Below, one piece after another: positions 1-8,753 of a DNA stretch of 11,272 nucleotides. The first letter of the stretch is position 1; each line of letters starts with the position of its first letter. The stretch lies in NCBI GenBank assembly GCA_041690035.1, contig JBDNFC010000100.1:1-11272 (forward strand). Direction: 5' to 3'. This DNA is from CALSPH01 sp041690035 (GTDB taxonomy: Bacteria > Bacteroidota > Bacteroidia > NS11-12g > UBA955). The notes under the pieces were generated by a model. That model was not told the origin of the DNA, did no database searches, and worked only from the letters and a program-made list of their open reading frames with translations. Both the position numbers and the translations under genes were made by a program.

Positions 1-110
1 ATTCTACAGAAAGTGAAATTGATATTTACAATTTAGCGTGCGGTATTTACACCATTAAAATTATAAACAGTGAAGGAATGGTTTATTATGATAAATTTAT
101 TAAGGAATAG
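1..110 (+). CDS. C-terminal end of a T9SS-secreted protein (partial)
   Basis: The frame beginning at base 3 is open from the window edge to a TAG stop at 108-110, giving 35 codons. The tail contains the segment IDIYNLACGIYTIKI followed by a short turn and MVYYDKFIKE. This is the end pattern of a type IX secretion system type A sorting domain: a hydrophobic strand, 'L..G.Y...I', and a final strand ending in basic residues. Such tails direct outer-membrane translocation and surface attachment in Bacteroidota and are then removed. The body of the protein lies outside the window, so its function cannot be stated. It precedes, on the same strand, another T9SS cargo gene whose tail ends in a similar way (GVYFIGYIDEQG...KEKFVIE). 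The gene is truncated only by the window edge. Confidence 0.8.
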   Translation, partial: STESEIDIYNLACGIYTIKIINSEGMVYYDKFIKE

Positions 111-131
111 AATATCCAATTTGAAGCCTAA

Positions 132-162
132 TTGTTATCATTAATATTTTATAATAATTTTA
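132..162 (+). promoter_or_regulatory. candidate Bacteroidota-type promoter of the giant surface protein gene
   Basis: A TTG at 132-134 is followed after 20 bases by TAATTTTA at 155-162, which matches the Bacteroidota -7 element TAnnTTTG at all but the last base. Transcription would start near 168-170, leaving a leader of roughly 30 bases before the TTG codon at 197. The region is so AT-rich that a chance match is likely enough to keep confidence low. Confidence 0.3.
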
Positions 163-196
163 GTTTAATTTTTAAAAATTTAATTTTTTTGGATAA

Positions 197-3100
197 TTGA
201 AAATTTTTGATAGATTTATATCTCAATTAAAGAAACTTAATTTGAAAAAAAACATACTCTCCTATTTATTAATTTTGATTTCAAGCATGGTTCAAAGTCA
301 AAATTGTTCAGTAAACGCTGGTGTTAATAGCAGCCATTGCGCCAATAGCGCAATTAGTATAGTCGCATTTACATCTGGACCTTTAGCTGCAACTAGCAAT
401 ATTTTATGGACGAAACTGAGCGGTCCATCGCTAACCATTAATAATCCCACAAGCCTTAATACCCTCTTGTCTGGATTTGCTAGAATTGGAGGAGTTTTCA
501 CTTTTGAAATTGGCGTTAATTGTGCTCTTGGCGGCAGAGCTTTTGACACTGTAACAATAACAATATTAGCTACGCCCAATAAGCCAAATGCTGGAAATGA
601 TACCTCTTTTTGCGCAGGCACAAAAAACTTGAATGCAACAGCACCTTCTGTTGGAGAGACAGGCAATTGGAGATTGGTGAGCGCTAATTGGATAGGTAAT
701 AATGCAAATAGCCCTTCGCTGAGCAATAGCACAATTACGAGTTTTGATTTTGGCCACACCAATTTTTTATCTTGGACTTTAACTAATACGAGTACGAGTT
801 GTAGTGATGCAGATTCTATTTCTATAACTTTTTGTGGCGGTGATGCCAATGTAAATGCAGGCCCAGATAGAACCATTGACAATTGCTATGTGAGCGCACC
901 TGCTTCTTATAGAACTGGAGTTGTAAACAGTTTAATCAATGCTATTCCATCAAATATGGGGCGATTTTGCAATCAAAGTGGAACTTGGAGTTTAGTAAGT
1001 AAACCTGCCACAGCACCCGACCCAAATTACAGCTCAATTTTTGATAACCAAAATTGCCAGATAGGGAATCTTTATCCTGGTATATATCGGTTTGCATGGA
1101 CAGTTAGCGGAAACTGCGCTAGTGGCAGCGATACCGTTCAAATTACAGTACCAAACCCTATTGGTGTAGCTAGGCCTTGGGCAAGCAATACAATAGTGTA
1201 TCTTTGCGGTGATAGCATTGCTGCATTGCAGGGACCTAATTTGATGCCGGGTCAAACTTTTTCTGGATGGACAAAAACATCTGGCTTACCTGGCGATTCT
1301 ATTGGCTCACCTGCTAGTTTAAACACCACAGCATTTAAGCTAAAAATGCCTACAAGTGGACAAAGTAGCAATTTTTATCAATACTCTTATGAGGTATGTG
1401 CAGGGGCATGTTGTGAACGATCTTTTGTAACGATATATGTAGAAAGAACGCCAAGTTTAGATATTATTCCAAGTATTATTGATTTACCATGTAATCAATC
1501 TTCTGCAATAATTCCATTTAAGTTTAAAAACTTAGGATTTGGATTTCAAATTTTTCAAACCACTTTGCTAATAAACCCCATTATTAGCTACTCTTTAGTA
1601 GACACAATTAATGGGAATATAAATTTAAGTAATTTACAGGTTGGGAAATACAATTTTAGAATTAGGAGCACACAAGTAGGCTGCGCATCAACTATTACAG
1701 ACGATGTAGAAGTAAATAGATATGCCACTCCTACCCTCTCTAATGCAGGCAGTAATCAAAGGTTACAATGTGGCGTAGATAGCAGTAGTCTTGTTGGCAA
1801 TATCCCATTAATTGGCAGCGGTGCATGGTCGCAAGTATCTGGACCTAGTTCGGTTTCTTTTTTACCCAATAACCTTATTAACGTAGTCAAAATAAAAAAT
1901 TTGAGTGTTGGAGCATATAGATTTAGATGGAGCATCAATAGTGGCACCTGCCCATCAAATTTTAATGATGTATGGGTATATGTGGCAAACGTATTGCCAA
2001 GTAATGTAAGTGCTGGTAGCAATAGGTCTATCTGTTTTGCTGCACCAATTAGACTAAAGGGCAGCAGCCCAAAAGACAATGAATTTGGCACTTGGACAGT
2101 GAGCCCATCTGGCCCAACATTTAGCAATCGCAATGATTCTGGAAGCATGCTATCCGGTTTTAGTGCATCCACAAATTATAAATTAATATGGACAATAACA
2201 AATGCATGCGGGAGTATTAGAGATTCTATTGACATTACCACATCTGCAACAGCTGGGCCAAATGCAACAAGTGCTGGACCTAATCAGTGCTTAAGTGCTG
2301 GCACCACAAGCATAAATCTGAGTGCAGCCGCTGCATCGCCTGTGGTTGCTATAGGCACATGGCGCAAGGTTGGCTCTTTTTCAGGCACAATAAGCAACCC
2401 AAACAGCAATACAAGCACGGTTACTGGCATGTCAAATGGTCATTATCGTTTTTCATGGACAGTTGCTATGACTGGCTGCGACAGCACAAGTGATACGATT
2501 AGTGTATCCATAATATCAGCTGCAAGTGTTGCAAATGCTGGCAAAGACACTATTATTTGTGCTACAGTTACCAATCTGAATGCCATAACGCCAACTGTTG
2601 GAGTTGGAGAATGGATAAGTGTTTCTGGCCCAACCATACCTGCCATAAATAATAAATTTAGCAATACTGCAACATTGTCTAATTTAGTTCCAGGAACATA
2701 CGTCATGCAATGGCTAATTAAAAATGGAGTTTGCCCAGCTACTTCTGCAAATATAAGCATATTGGTTCAAGCCCCAGCAAGCGTGGCAGTAGCAATGGCA
2801 GATACCACACTCTGTAATAATTCCCACAATGGCAATGCCATAGCATTAAGAGCCAATAGGCCTAGCAGTGGCAATGGAAAATGGTCTGCTAAATCTGGTC
2901 CTCAAGCGATAAATGTTTTTCCAGACACAGCTATAATTACAAATTCTTTTTTTATGAGCTATAGTGGCACTTATGTTTTTAATTGGCAAGTATCTTCTGG
3001 CTCTTCTTGTCCTATTTATATTGATACTGTAAATATACATCATGTAACATTGTCCAATGCTGGGGCAGACATCAAATTATGCAATAAAAATTCTCAAGCC

Positions 3101-5809
3101 TTAATGGGAAATTATGGGTCTAATGGTACATGGACACAAATAGGCACAAGCCCTAATATTGCTGTATTGAGCAAGGTAAATGGGTGGACCGCTACTGCAA
3201 CTAACCTAATCACAGGTGCTTATACTTTTGAATATGCGATATCTGCTGGCTCTTGTACTAGAAAAGACACCATGAAATTAGAAGTATTTTCTCCAATATC
3301 TCCCTTTAGTTTAGGCAATGACACAACATTTTGTCTGAGAGATACCAATAATATTTTTTTAAAAGGTGCGGCCAAGCCCGCAGGCATAAAAGCAAAATGG
3401 AGTTTATTGTCACGGCCATTTGGATATAATGTTTCTTTTAGAAATAACATTGACTCCATACCAAATGCTGTGCTAAACAACACAAACTTAAAAGGAGAAT
3501 ATTTATTACGCTATACCTTGGATAATGGAGGCTGCATAGAACAAAGAATAATTAAATATACTATTAATGATGGATTTATAGCTAATGCAGGGCCAGATAT
3601 TGGCAGATGTAGCGGCAATGACACCTTTATCTTTAATGGTATGCAAAAACTAAATGGCAAGTATAACTGGAGCAGAATGGCTGGTCTTGGCTCATTGCCC
3701 TTTAGCCCTGATTCTTTTGCAACTAAAGTAACTATTACTACCGCACAAAATTATGGTGATTATCTTTACAAGGTAAGAGATACTGTTTCTGGCTGTATAT
3801 TTGAAGATACGCTAAAAGCAGCAAACTCAATAACGCCATATGGTTATGCAACTCCATCAATACAAAATATTTGTGGAAATAGAACTATAAACCCAATTAT
3901 TTTTAGAGACAGTGCTAATCTGGCCTTTGTAATCTACAGTTGGACTAGAAATAATACAGTTAATGTTACTGGTATGCCAAATAATGGCAGTGGAAATACT
4001 ATATCTAATTACTTATTGTCTAACACTACTAATGCTATCCAAACTGTAATAATAACTATAAATTGTATTTCGAGACCACCATCAAATTGTATTGGCAATA
4101 TCTTTTATGATACTATTATAGTAAAACCAAATCCAGATAAAATTTTAAAATTTGTATTTGACGAAAAAACCTATTGTTTGGGAGACACGCTAACATTAAA
4201 ATGGGCAAACCTACCCCCACTAAATGATTATTGCATTAGCACTGAATATGACTGTCTAGGTGATATTATTTATCAAGGCACAGATACTACATTAGCAATA
4301 CTATTAAACTCTTCAAATGGAAAAGGAGTCCAATACTACATTACTGCTTTAGATACAAATGGTTGCGAGCATGATGACAACATGTTTATTTACATTGAAC
4401 CACCTACTGATAATCCCAAACTTGACGTAAAATATTACGGAAATTGTTACAGAGACTCAATGTATGTTTACGATGGTAATTCTGGCAATGGAATAAACTT
4501 TACATTTAGCAGTAAATTTAATGGAGAAGGCAAAATTTATTCAACTGGTAAATATTATAGTTTTATTTATATACCAGATACCTTTGATGGAATAGACCCG
4601 GTGTATCGCAGAATATATGTAAAAGTAAATTATGGGAAAGGATGTCCTGCATTTGATTCCATAGACGTAGAAATTTTTCCAAACATCAAACACCAATTAC
4701 ATGTGGTAAAAGACAGCATTTGTTTGGGCAACGAATTTGAATTTTATATAACCCGAAGCATTCAGCAGCAGTTTGACGGAGTACTATTTATAAATGATCA
4801 AGAGTGGATTAATGGAAATAACTACCTTCAGGAACCTGACACTTTTGGTTTGGTAAACGCTACAGACATATATAATAACACTGGATATACTCCTGGTAAG
4901 CCATTTAAAATCTTTAGTTATGTGATAAATAATATCTCTGGCTGCGCAGATACTTCTTCATTAGAAATAACTTATGCTGCAGTGCCTACTTGCAATGCTG
5001 GTGGAAATGTGGACACATTATGGCTTGGCGACTCTGCAATGCTAGGAGGCTCACCAACAGGTGATTGCCCCGACTGTATTGGAAACCTTTTATATAGCTG
5101 GACACCAAATTACAAACTTAGCAATTATAAATCGGCAAACCCTTATACAAAAACAGATAATATTGCTACTTATAGTGTAGATGTAACAGACAGTGTAACA
5201 GGCTGTGTTTGCTCTAGCAGCATGAATGTTTTAAATGCATTGCCAGTGAATTGGCTTTACTTTAGGGCAAAATGGCAAGAAAAATATGCCAAACTAAATT
5301 GGGCCACTGCCGCAGAATTAAATAACATGGGCTTTTCTATTCAACGTAGTTTTGATGGTATTAATTTTTCTGAAATCGCATTTATCAAACCACAAAAAAT
5401 ATTTAGTTATGAGCTTTCCACCTATCAATATTTTGATCAAGAAGCAATTATAAAATTATACCCTGTAGTGTTTTACAAAATTATTCAAATAGACATTAAT
5501 CAAAGTAAAAATGAAACAGAAATCGCAGTCTTAGAGAATAATCTTACCCAAATTAAATTATTATCTATTGCACCAAACCCTGCAAGAGATTTTATCAATA
5601 TTAACATTTATACCCTTAAAGAAAAAACTGAACTAACATTACTGGGTAGTGATGGCAAGTTAATTTCAAAATATAGCCTGCATACGCCAACTAAAGGTCA
5701 AAATTTTATTCAAATAAATGACTTGGCAAATTTGGCCAAAGGTGTATACTTTATTGGTTATATAGATGAGCAAGGAATTGCAAAAAAAGAAAAATTCGTA
5801 ATAGAATAA
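197..5809 (+). CDS. giant T9SS-secreted Ig/PKD-like repeat surface protein
   Basis: This is a secreted cell-surface protein, probably adhesive; the role is inferred from architecture only. There is no in-frame ATG before codon 31, and that ATG would remove the signal peptide. Initiation is therefore at TTG 197 or, giving a more canonical signal peptide (KKNILSYLLILISS...QSQ, cut before Asn-Cys), at TTG 242. Residues about 39-1218 hold some 13 repeats of about 85-100 residues. Most open with an 'NAG(P/N)D...C' motif (for example near 131, 219, 516, 779, 953, 1129), continue with a 'GxWxxxSGP' strand and end with a second cysteine before 'D(T/S)I.I', so each may hold a disulfide. Residues about 1219-1598 are more divergent, and a last PKD-like unit begins near 1599. 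The pre-sorting module starts at LPVNWLYF (1682) and contains LNWATAAELNN. The T9SS type A sorting domain (IAPNPARDFININI, 1791 on) ends the protein. Confidence 0.9.
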   Translation: MKIFDRFISQLKKLNLKKNILSYLLILISSMVQSQNCSVNAGVNSSHCANSAISIVAFTSGPLAATSNILWTKLSGPSLTINNPTSLNTLLSGFARIGGVFTFEIGVNCALGGRAFDTVTITILATPNKPNAGNDTSFCAGTKNLNATAPSVGETGNWRLVSANWIGNNANSPSLSNSTITSFDFGHTNFLSWTLTNTSTSCSDADSISITFCGGDANVNAGPDRTIDNCYVSAPASYRTGVVNSLINAIPSNMGRFCNQSGTWSLVSKPATAPDPNYSSIFDNQNCQIGNLYPGIYRFAWTVSGNCASGSDTVQITVPNPIGVARPWASNTIVYLCGDSIAALQGPNLMPGQTFSGWTKTSGLPGDSIGSPASLNTTAFKLKMPTSGQSSNFYQYSYEVCAGACCERSFVTIYVERTPSLDIIPSIIDLPCNQSSAIIPFKFKNLGFGFQIFQTTLLINPIISYSLVDTINGNINLSNLQVGKYNFRIRSTQVGCASTITDDVEVNRYATPTLSNAGSNQRLQCGVDSSSLVGNIPLIGSGAWSQVSGPSSVSFLPNNLINVVKIKNLSVGAYRFRWSINSGTCPSNFNDVWVYVANVLPSNVSAGSNRSICFAAPIRLKGSSPKDNEFGTWTVSPSGPTFSNRNDSGSMLSGFSASTNYKLIWTITNACGSIRDSIDITTSATAGPNATSAGPNQCLSAGTTSINLSAAAASPVVAIGTWRKVGSFSGTISNPNSNTSTVTGMSNGHYRFSWTVAMTGCDSTSDTISVSIISAASVANAGKDTIICATVTNLNAITPTVGVGEWISVSGPTIPAINNKFSNTATLSNLVPGTYVMQWLIKNGVCPATSANISILVQAPASVAVAMADTTLCNNSHNGNAIALRANRPSSGNGKWSAKSGPQAINVFPDTAIITNSFFMSYSGTYVFNWQVSSGSSCPIYIDTVNIHHVTLSNAGADIKLCNKNSQALMGNYGSNGTWTQIGTSPNIAVLSKVNGWTATATNLITGAYTFEYAISAGSCTRKDTMKLEVFSPISPFSLGNDTTFCLRDTNNIFLKGAAKPAGIKAKWSLLSRPFGYNVSFRNNIDSIPNAVLNNTNLKGEYLLRYTLDNGGCIEQRIIKYTINDGFIANAGPDIGRCSGNDTFIFNGMQKLNGKYNWSRMAGLGSLPFSPDSFATKVTITTAQNYGDYLYKVRDTVSGCIFEDTLKAANSITPYGYATPSIQNICGNRTINPIIFRDSANLAFVIYSWTRNNTVNVTGMPNNGSGNTISNYLLSNTTNAIQTVIITINCISRPPSNCIGNIFYDTIIVKPNPDKILKFVFDEKTYCLGDTLTLKWANLPPLNDYCISTEYDCLGDIIYQGTDTTLAILLNSSNGKGVQYYITALDTNGCEHDDNMFIYIEPPTDNPKLDVKYYGNCYRDSMYVYDGNSGNGINFTFSSKFNGEGKIYSTGKYYSFIYIPDTFDGIDPVYRRIYVKVNYGKGCPAFDSIDVEIFPNIKHQLHVVKDSICLGNEFEFYITRSIQQQFDGVLFINDQEWINGNNYLQEPDTFGLVNATDIYNNTGYTPGKPFKIFSYVINNISGCADTSSLEITYAAVPTCNAGGNVDTLWLGDSAMLGGSPTGDCPDCIGNLLYSWTPNYKLSNYKSANPYTKTDNIATYSVDVTDSVTGCVCSSSMNVLNALPVNWLYFRAKWQEKYAKLNWATAAELNNMGFSIQRSFDGINFSEIAFIKPQKIFSYELSTYQYFDQEAIIKLYPVVFYKIIQIDINQSKNETEIAVLENNLTQIKLLSIAPNPARDFININIYTLKEKTELTLLGSDGKLISKYSLHTPTKGQNFIQINDLANLAKGVYFIGYIDEQGIAKKEKFVIE
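311..3832 (+). repeat. array of about 13 Ig/PKD-like protein repeats inside the giant surface gene
   Basis: Repeat starts, judged by the NAGxDxxxC-like motif or its degenerate equivalent, fall near residues 39, 130, 219, 323, 419, 516, 604, 691, 779, 864, 953, 1037 and 1129, a spacing of about 84-104 residues. Units 4 and 5 (323 and 419) have lost the NAG motif but keep the cysteine. The repeats have diverged in both protein and DNA sequence: I see no long identical DNA stretches, so this is an old duplication rather than a recent tandem expansion. Confidence 0.75.
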
Positions 5810-5829
5810 GTTTATTTTACAAATAGTTG

Positions 5830-5837
5830 TAAATTTG
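5830..5837 (+). promoter_or_regulatory. TAnnTTTG element directly before the nbaC start
   Basis: TAAATTTG is an exact match to the Bacteroidota -7 consensus and ends four bases before the ATG of the dioxygenase gene. No TTG lies at the usual -33 distance (about 5804-5812). If it works as a promoter, the transcript would start at or next to the ATG and be essentially leaderless. Alternatively nbaC is read through from the surface protein gene, whose stop is 32 bases upstream, and the match is chance. Confidence 0.3.
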
Positions 5838-5841
5838 TTGC

Positions 5842-6369
5842 ATGAGTATTAGAAAACCTTTTAACCTGAAAAAGTGGATTGATGACAACAGAAATTTACT
5901 AAAACCGCCTGTTGGCAACAAAAACTTATATGCTGATGCGGGAGATTATATCGTGATGATTGTTGGGGGACCTAATGCAAGAAAAGATTTTCATTACAAT
6001 GAAACAGAAGAACTTTTTTATCAAATAGAAGGAAATATAAAAGTAATTATTCAAGAAGACGGAAAAGCAATAGAAATAGCGATTAATGAGGGTGATATGT
6101 TTTTATTGCCAGCCAAAATACCCCACTCTCCTGTTAGAAGCGAAGGCAGTGTGGGACTGGTAATAGAGTGTAAAAGGCAAAAAAATGATACTGATGGATT
6201 AATGTGGTTTTGCGAAAAATGCAACCACGCTTTGCACAGCGATTATTTTCATTTAGACAATATTGAAAAAGATTTTTTACCTAGATTTAAAGATTTTTAT
6301 ACAAGTAAAGAAAAGAGAACTTGCAAAATCTGCAACCATGTTATGGAAGCTGATGCACGGTTTTCATAA
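5842..6369 (+). CDS. nbaC: 3-hydroxyanthranilate 3,4-dioxygenase
   Basis: This cytosolic Fe(II) dioxygenase opens the ring of 3-hydroxyanthranilate to 2-amino-3-carboxymuconate semialdehyde, which cyclises to quinolinate for NAD synthesis or enters further degradation. The 175-residue length fits the bacterial enzyme. The cupin fold carries the iron ligands His51 and Glu57 in 'FHYNETEELFYQ' and His95 in 'IPHSP'. Arg47, Arg99 and Glu109 are in the expected substrate-binding places. The C-terminal rubredoxin-like metal site is complete: Cys124-x2-Cys127 and Cys161-x2-Cys164. All known key residues are present, so it should be active. The ATG at 5842 gives the family's normal N-terminus (IRKPFNLKKWIDDNR). 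It starts 32 bp after the surface protein gene on the same strand. No other kynurenine-pathway gene is visible, so the adjacency is probably not functional. Confidence 0.96.
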   Translation: MSIRKPFNLKKWIDDNRNLLKPPVGNKNLYADAGDYIVMIVGGPNARKDFHYNETEELFYQIEGNIKVIIQEDGKAIEIAINEGDMFLLPAKIPHSPVRSEGSVGLVIECKRQKNDTDGLMWFCEKCNHALHSDYFHLDNIEKDFLPRFKDFYTSKEKRTCKICNHVMEADARFS

Positions 6370-6404
6370 AAAAAGTTTCATTTCATTATAAAAAAACTTG
6401 TTTT
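6368..6404 (+). terminator. possible intrinsic terminator after nbaC
   Basis: Starting inside the stop codon of nbaC, an 11-base arm (6368-6378) pairs with 6394-6404 with a single mismatch, enclosing a 15-base loop. The 3' arm ends in GTTTT, so it partly acts as its own U-tract. The stem is almost all A-T and thermodynamically weak. A second perfect 7-bp AT-rich hairpin (TTAATTC at 6403-6409, GAATTAA at 6417-6423) follows and overlaps it slightly. Termination is plausible but unproven. Confidence 0.3.
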
Positions 6405-6676
6405 AATTCAAATTACGAATTAAGCACAATGTTAGTCAAAAATGCAATAAAGACAAGTGGGATTGCAAGATTTTAATTTGCGAGAATGGTAATCTATTTT
6501 ACGAATGAAAATCAATTACGCGCTTGTGTTTAAATTAATTTTGGCTGTAAGCAGAATCTCTAATGCATTTTATGGGTTTAATTAGGTATTTTTTAATTTC
6601 AATTTTCGTGCACCATAAAGATATATAGTGCATTGGTAAACTATTGCAGCTAAAAATTTTTAAAATATAAAGTTTA
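6370..6676. other. convergent intergenic region, no gene seen
   Basis: This AT-rich spacer lies between the 3' ends of nbaC (+) and the TonB-dependent receptor (-). Besides the hairpins right after nbaC, it holds a short stem (TGCAC at 6609-6613 pairing with GTGCA at 6628-6632), which could be part of a weak terminator for the receptor transcript but lacks a T-run. I find no open frame with a recognisable product, no tRNA and no repeat array. Confidence 0.6.
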
Positions 6677-8686
6677 TTAAAACTGAAAGTTTAATGTAGC
6701 TGCAAAATTTCTACCTGCCTCTGGAAAACCCTCTGAGAGCGTATAGTTTTTGTCCATTATATTATTAATGCCAAACGAAATATTAAATTCCTTTCTCAAT
6801 TGGTAATTAAATTTCATATTTATAATTTCAAAAGCTTTTGAAACTACTCCATAAGATGAGCTAAAACTATTGGATTGATAGACTAGATTCACATTTAGCC
6901 AAAGTTTTTCTTTCAGCATATATCTTAAATTAAAGTTTGCATTGTGTTTTGGCACATTTACAAATAATATTTGCGGGCTATCTAATTGTTTTCTTTCGAT
7001 AAATGTATAGCTAACAGATGCAAACAAGTATTTTTTTAATTGACAATCAATATTCCACTCTGTGCCCATAAATCTTGCATTGCCCGTATTTTGCAGCTGC
7101 GATAAAAACTTATTTCTCTGAGGATTTATAGCTGCATTATTTACTGTTTGTATAGCATCACTTAATGCGTTATAAAAAATTGCACCATATATTTTAAGAT
7201 TATTTGCAAGCCCAATTGTAGTATTTAATTCTGCATTATAGGCTTCTTCTGCAAGCAAATTTGGATTTGGAATTGCGGTGCCCAATCTTTGTGAATACCT
7301 ATCTTTCATTGTGGCAAAGCGCGATGTATTGGAAACAATAATACCAAAGTGGTTTTTTGCACCTTTTCCAAAGTTTTTATACAGTTTAATATTCCCATTC
7401 AATTTTGCATTTTTATTGGGCAAAAATGTTTTTATTGTGGAATCTCTGGTATCATAAAAACTTGCACTAAGGCTATTTCTAAAATTATATGCAACACCAG
7501 TAATTAAAGAAAAACCATGCCCAAAGGTATATAAATCTTCTATGCCAATAGAGCCTGTATAATCTCTTATTTCTGTGGCAGGTGTTTTATTATCTTGCTC
7601 CTGATGATAATCATATTTATAGTGAAAAGCAGCCCTTAAATCATGCTTTTTAAATTTACTAAAACGCAATTCTGTACTATTGCCCCATACCTGATCAAAA
7701 TAGTTGCTGGTAAAAGCGAAACTTTTGTTTTGCGATGAAAATGTAGAGTCATCATAACTTTTTAATTCATTAACAAATTGATCATAAAACACCCTGGTTT
7801 TTAAAATTAAATAGGAACTTATCTTGTAATTTCCTATATAGTATAAGCTGTATTTATTCCATTCTGGCCATTGCCAATACCTCATGTTTTTAAATCTAGG
7901 GTTTAGGCTATCTAATCCAGCATAAGGAGGGTTGCCTTTTTTGCCATTTTGAAGAATAAAATTAAGGGTATGTTCAATATTATTATTCTGCAAAAAACCT
8001 ACCCTTAAGTTCAATTTATTATCTGCATTAAAAGCGTTGTTCCTAAATACACCATCCTCTGCTTTGACAGGTACATATTTTGCAGAAAGTGGGTAAGAGT
8101 TTCTCGATAATTGCGAAATATCTGCTTGATAGTAAAATTTTTTATGTTTTCCACCAATATAGGCATTGAAAGCATACCCTCTGCTTATTAAGCCAAAACT
8201 GCCTCCATACGCTATTGGCTTAATTGGTTTTTTGCTTACCAAATTTATTGCCCCACCCATGGTATTGGCACCATAGATTACAGATGCACCCGTTTTTTCT
8301 ATTTCTATTTGAGCAATATCAGCATGGGTAAAGCGTGCCAAATCTACATACCCATCAAATGGAACGTAAACCGGTATACCATCAATAAAAACTGGTACTT
8401 GTTTTAGATTAAATCCCCGCATATAAACCACACTTTCGTTTCTATCTCCAAAATTTGCAATTTGAATACCGGGCATTAACGACAATGCCTCTGCTACAGT
8501 AAATTTATTATGAAAGTTTAATGTGCTTTGGTTTATTTTTTTTATACTATCTATTTGCAAGGTTTGCGGCCTAATAATCACTTTGCCTAAATCAAATACT
8601 TGAAAGCTACTGTCTGATTGGGCTGCACAATACAGTGTAAAAAAAATAAAGGAAAATAGAATTGCTGTTTTTTCCAGAGGAAACAT
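6677..8686 (-). CDS. TonB-dependent outer-membrane receptor
   Basis: This is an outer-membrane active transporter, powered by TonB-ExbBD, for an unidentified ligand such as a siderophore, heme or cobalamin. Of its 669 residues, 1-23 form a signal peptide (hydrophobic AILFSFIFFTLY, probable cut after CAAQ). Residues about 31-38 (FDLGKVII) may be the TonB box. The plug domain spans about 45-155, with MRGF (89-92), FIDGIPV (100-106) and YGANTMGGAINLVSKKP (138-154). The rest is a 22-strand barrel of alternating hydrophobic and aromatic strands ending in the OM signature FAATLNFQF, with a terminal Phe. It lacks the N-terminal carboxypeptidase-regulatory-like domain of SusC proteins and has no SusD partner, so it is the BtuB/siderophore-receptor type rather than a glycan importer. 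The gene is intact and stands alone. Its upstream flank is decayed transposase sequence. I cannot tell the substrate. Confidence 0.93.
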   Translation of the reverse strand: MFPLEKTAILFSFIFFTLYCAAQSDSSFQVFDLGKVIIRPQTLQIDSIKKINQSTLNFHNKFTVAEALSLMPGIQIANFGDRNESVVYMRGFNLKQVPVFIDGIPVYVPFDGYVDLARFTHADIAQIEIEKTGASVIYGANTMGGAINLVSKKPIKPIAYGGSFGLISRGYAFNAYIGGKHKKFYYQADISQLSRNSYPLSAKYVPVKAEDGVFRNNAFNADNKLNLRVGFLQNNNIEHTLNFILQNGKKGNPPYAGLDSLNPRFKNMRYWQWPEWNKYSLYYIGNYKISSYLILKTRVFYDQFVNELKSYDDSTFSSQNKSFAFTSNYFDQVWGNSTELRFSKFKKHDLRAAFHYKYDYHQEQDNKTPATEIRDYTGSIGIEDLYTFGHGFSLITGVAYNFRNSLSASFYDTRDSTIKTFLPNKNAKLNGNIKLYKNFGKGAKNHFGIIVSNTSRFATMKDRYSQRLGTAIPNPNLLAEEAYNAELNTTIGLANNLKIYGAIFYNALSDAIQTVNNAAINPQRNKFLSQLQNTGNARFMGTEWNIDCQLKKYLFASVSYTFIERKQLDSPQILFVNVPKHNANFNLRYMLKEKLWLNVNLVYQSNSFSSSYGVVSKAFEIINMKFNYQLRKEFNISFGINNIMDKNYTLSEGFPEAGRNFAATLNFQF

Positions 8687-8693
8687 AAGGGAG

Positions 8694-8701
8694 CAAAGCT
8701 A
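8694..8701 (-). promoter_or_regulatory. TAnnTTTG element before the TonB-dependent receptor
   Basis: On the minus strand TAGCTTTG matches the Bacteroidota -7 consensus and ends seven bases before the receptor ATG (8686-8684). There is no clear TTG at the -33 position. It lies in the 67-bp stretch between the transposase remnant and the receptor start, so if real it is the receptor's own promoter, with a very short or absent leader. Confidence 0.35.
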
Positions 8702-8753
8702 ATTAAAAGTATTTAACTTAACTATGCTTTGAAAACCATAAAATATAAAATGA

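Noticed and set aside
298..882. A 194-codon open frame on the minus strand inside the giant surface gene
   Set aside because: It lies wholly antisense to a clearly coding gene with a signal peptide, repeats and a sorting tail. Its translation is a low-complexity hydrophobic mix with no recognisable motif. Other antisense open pieces in the gene are of the same kind.
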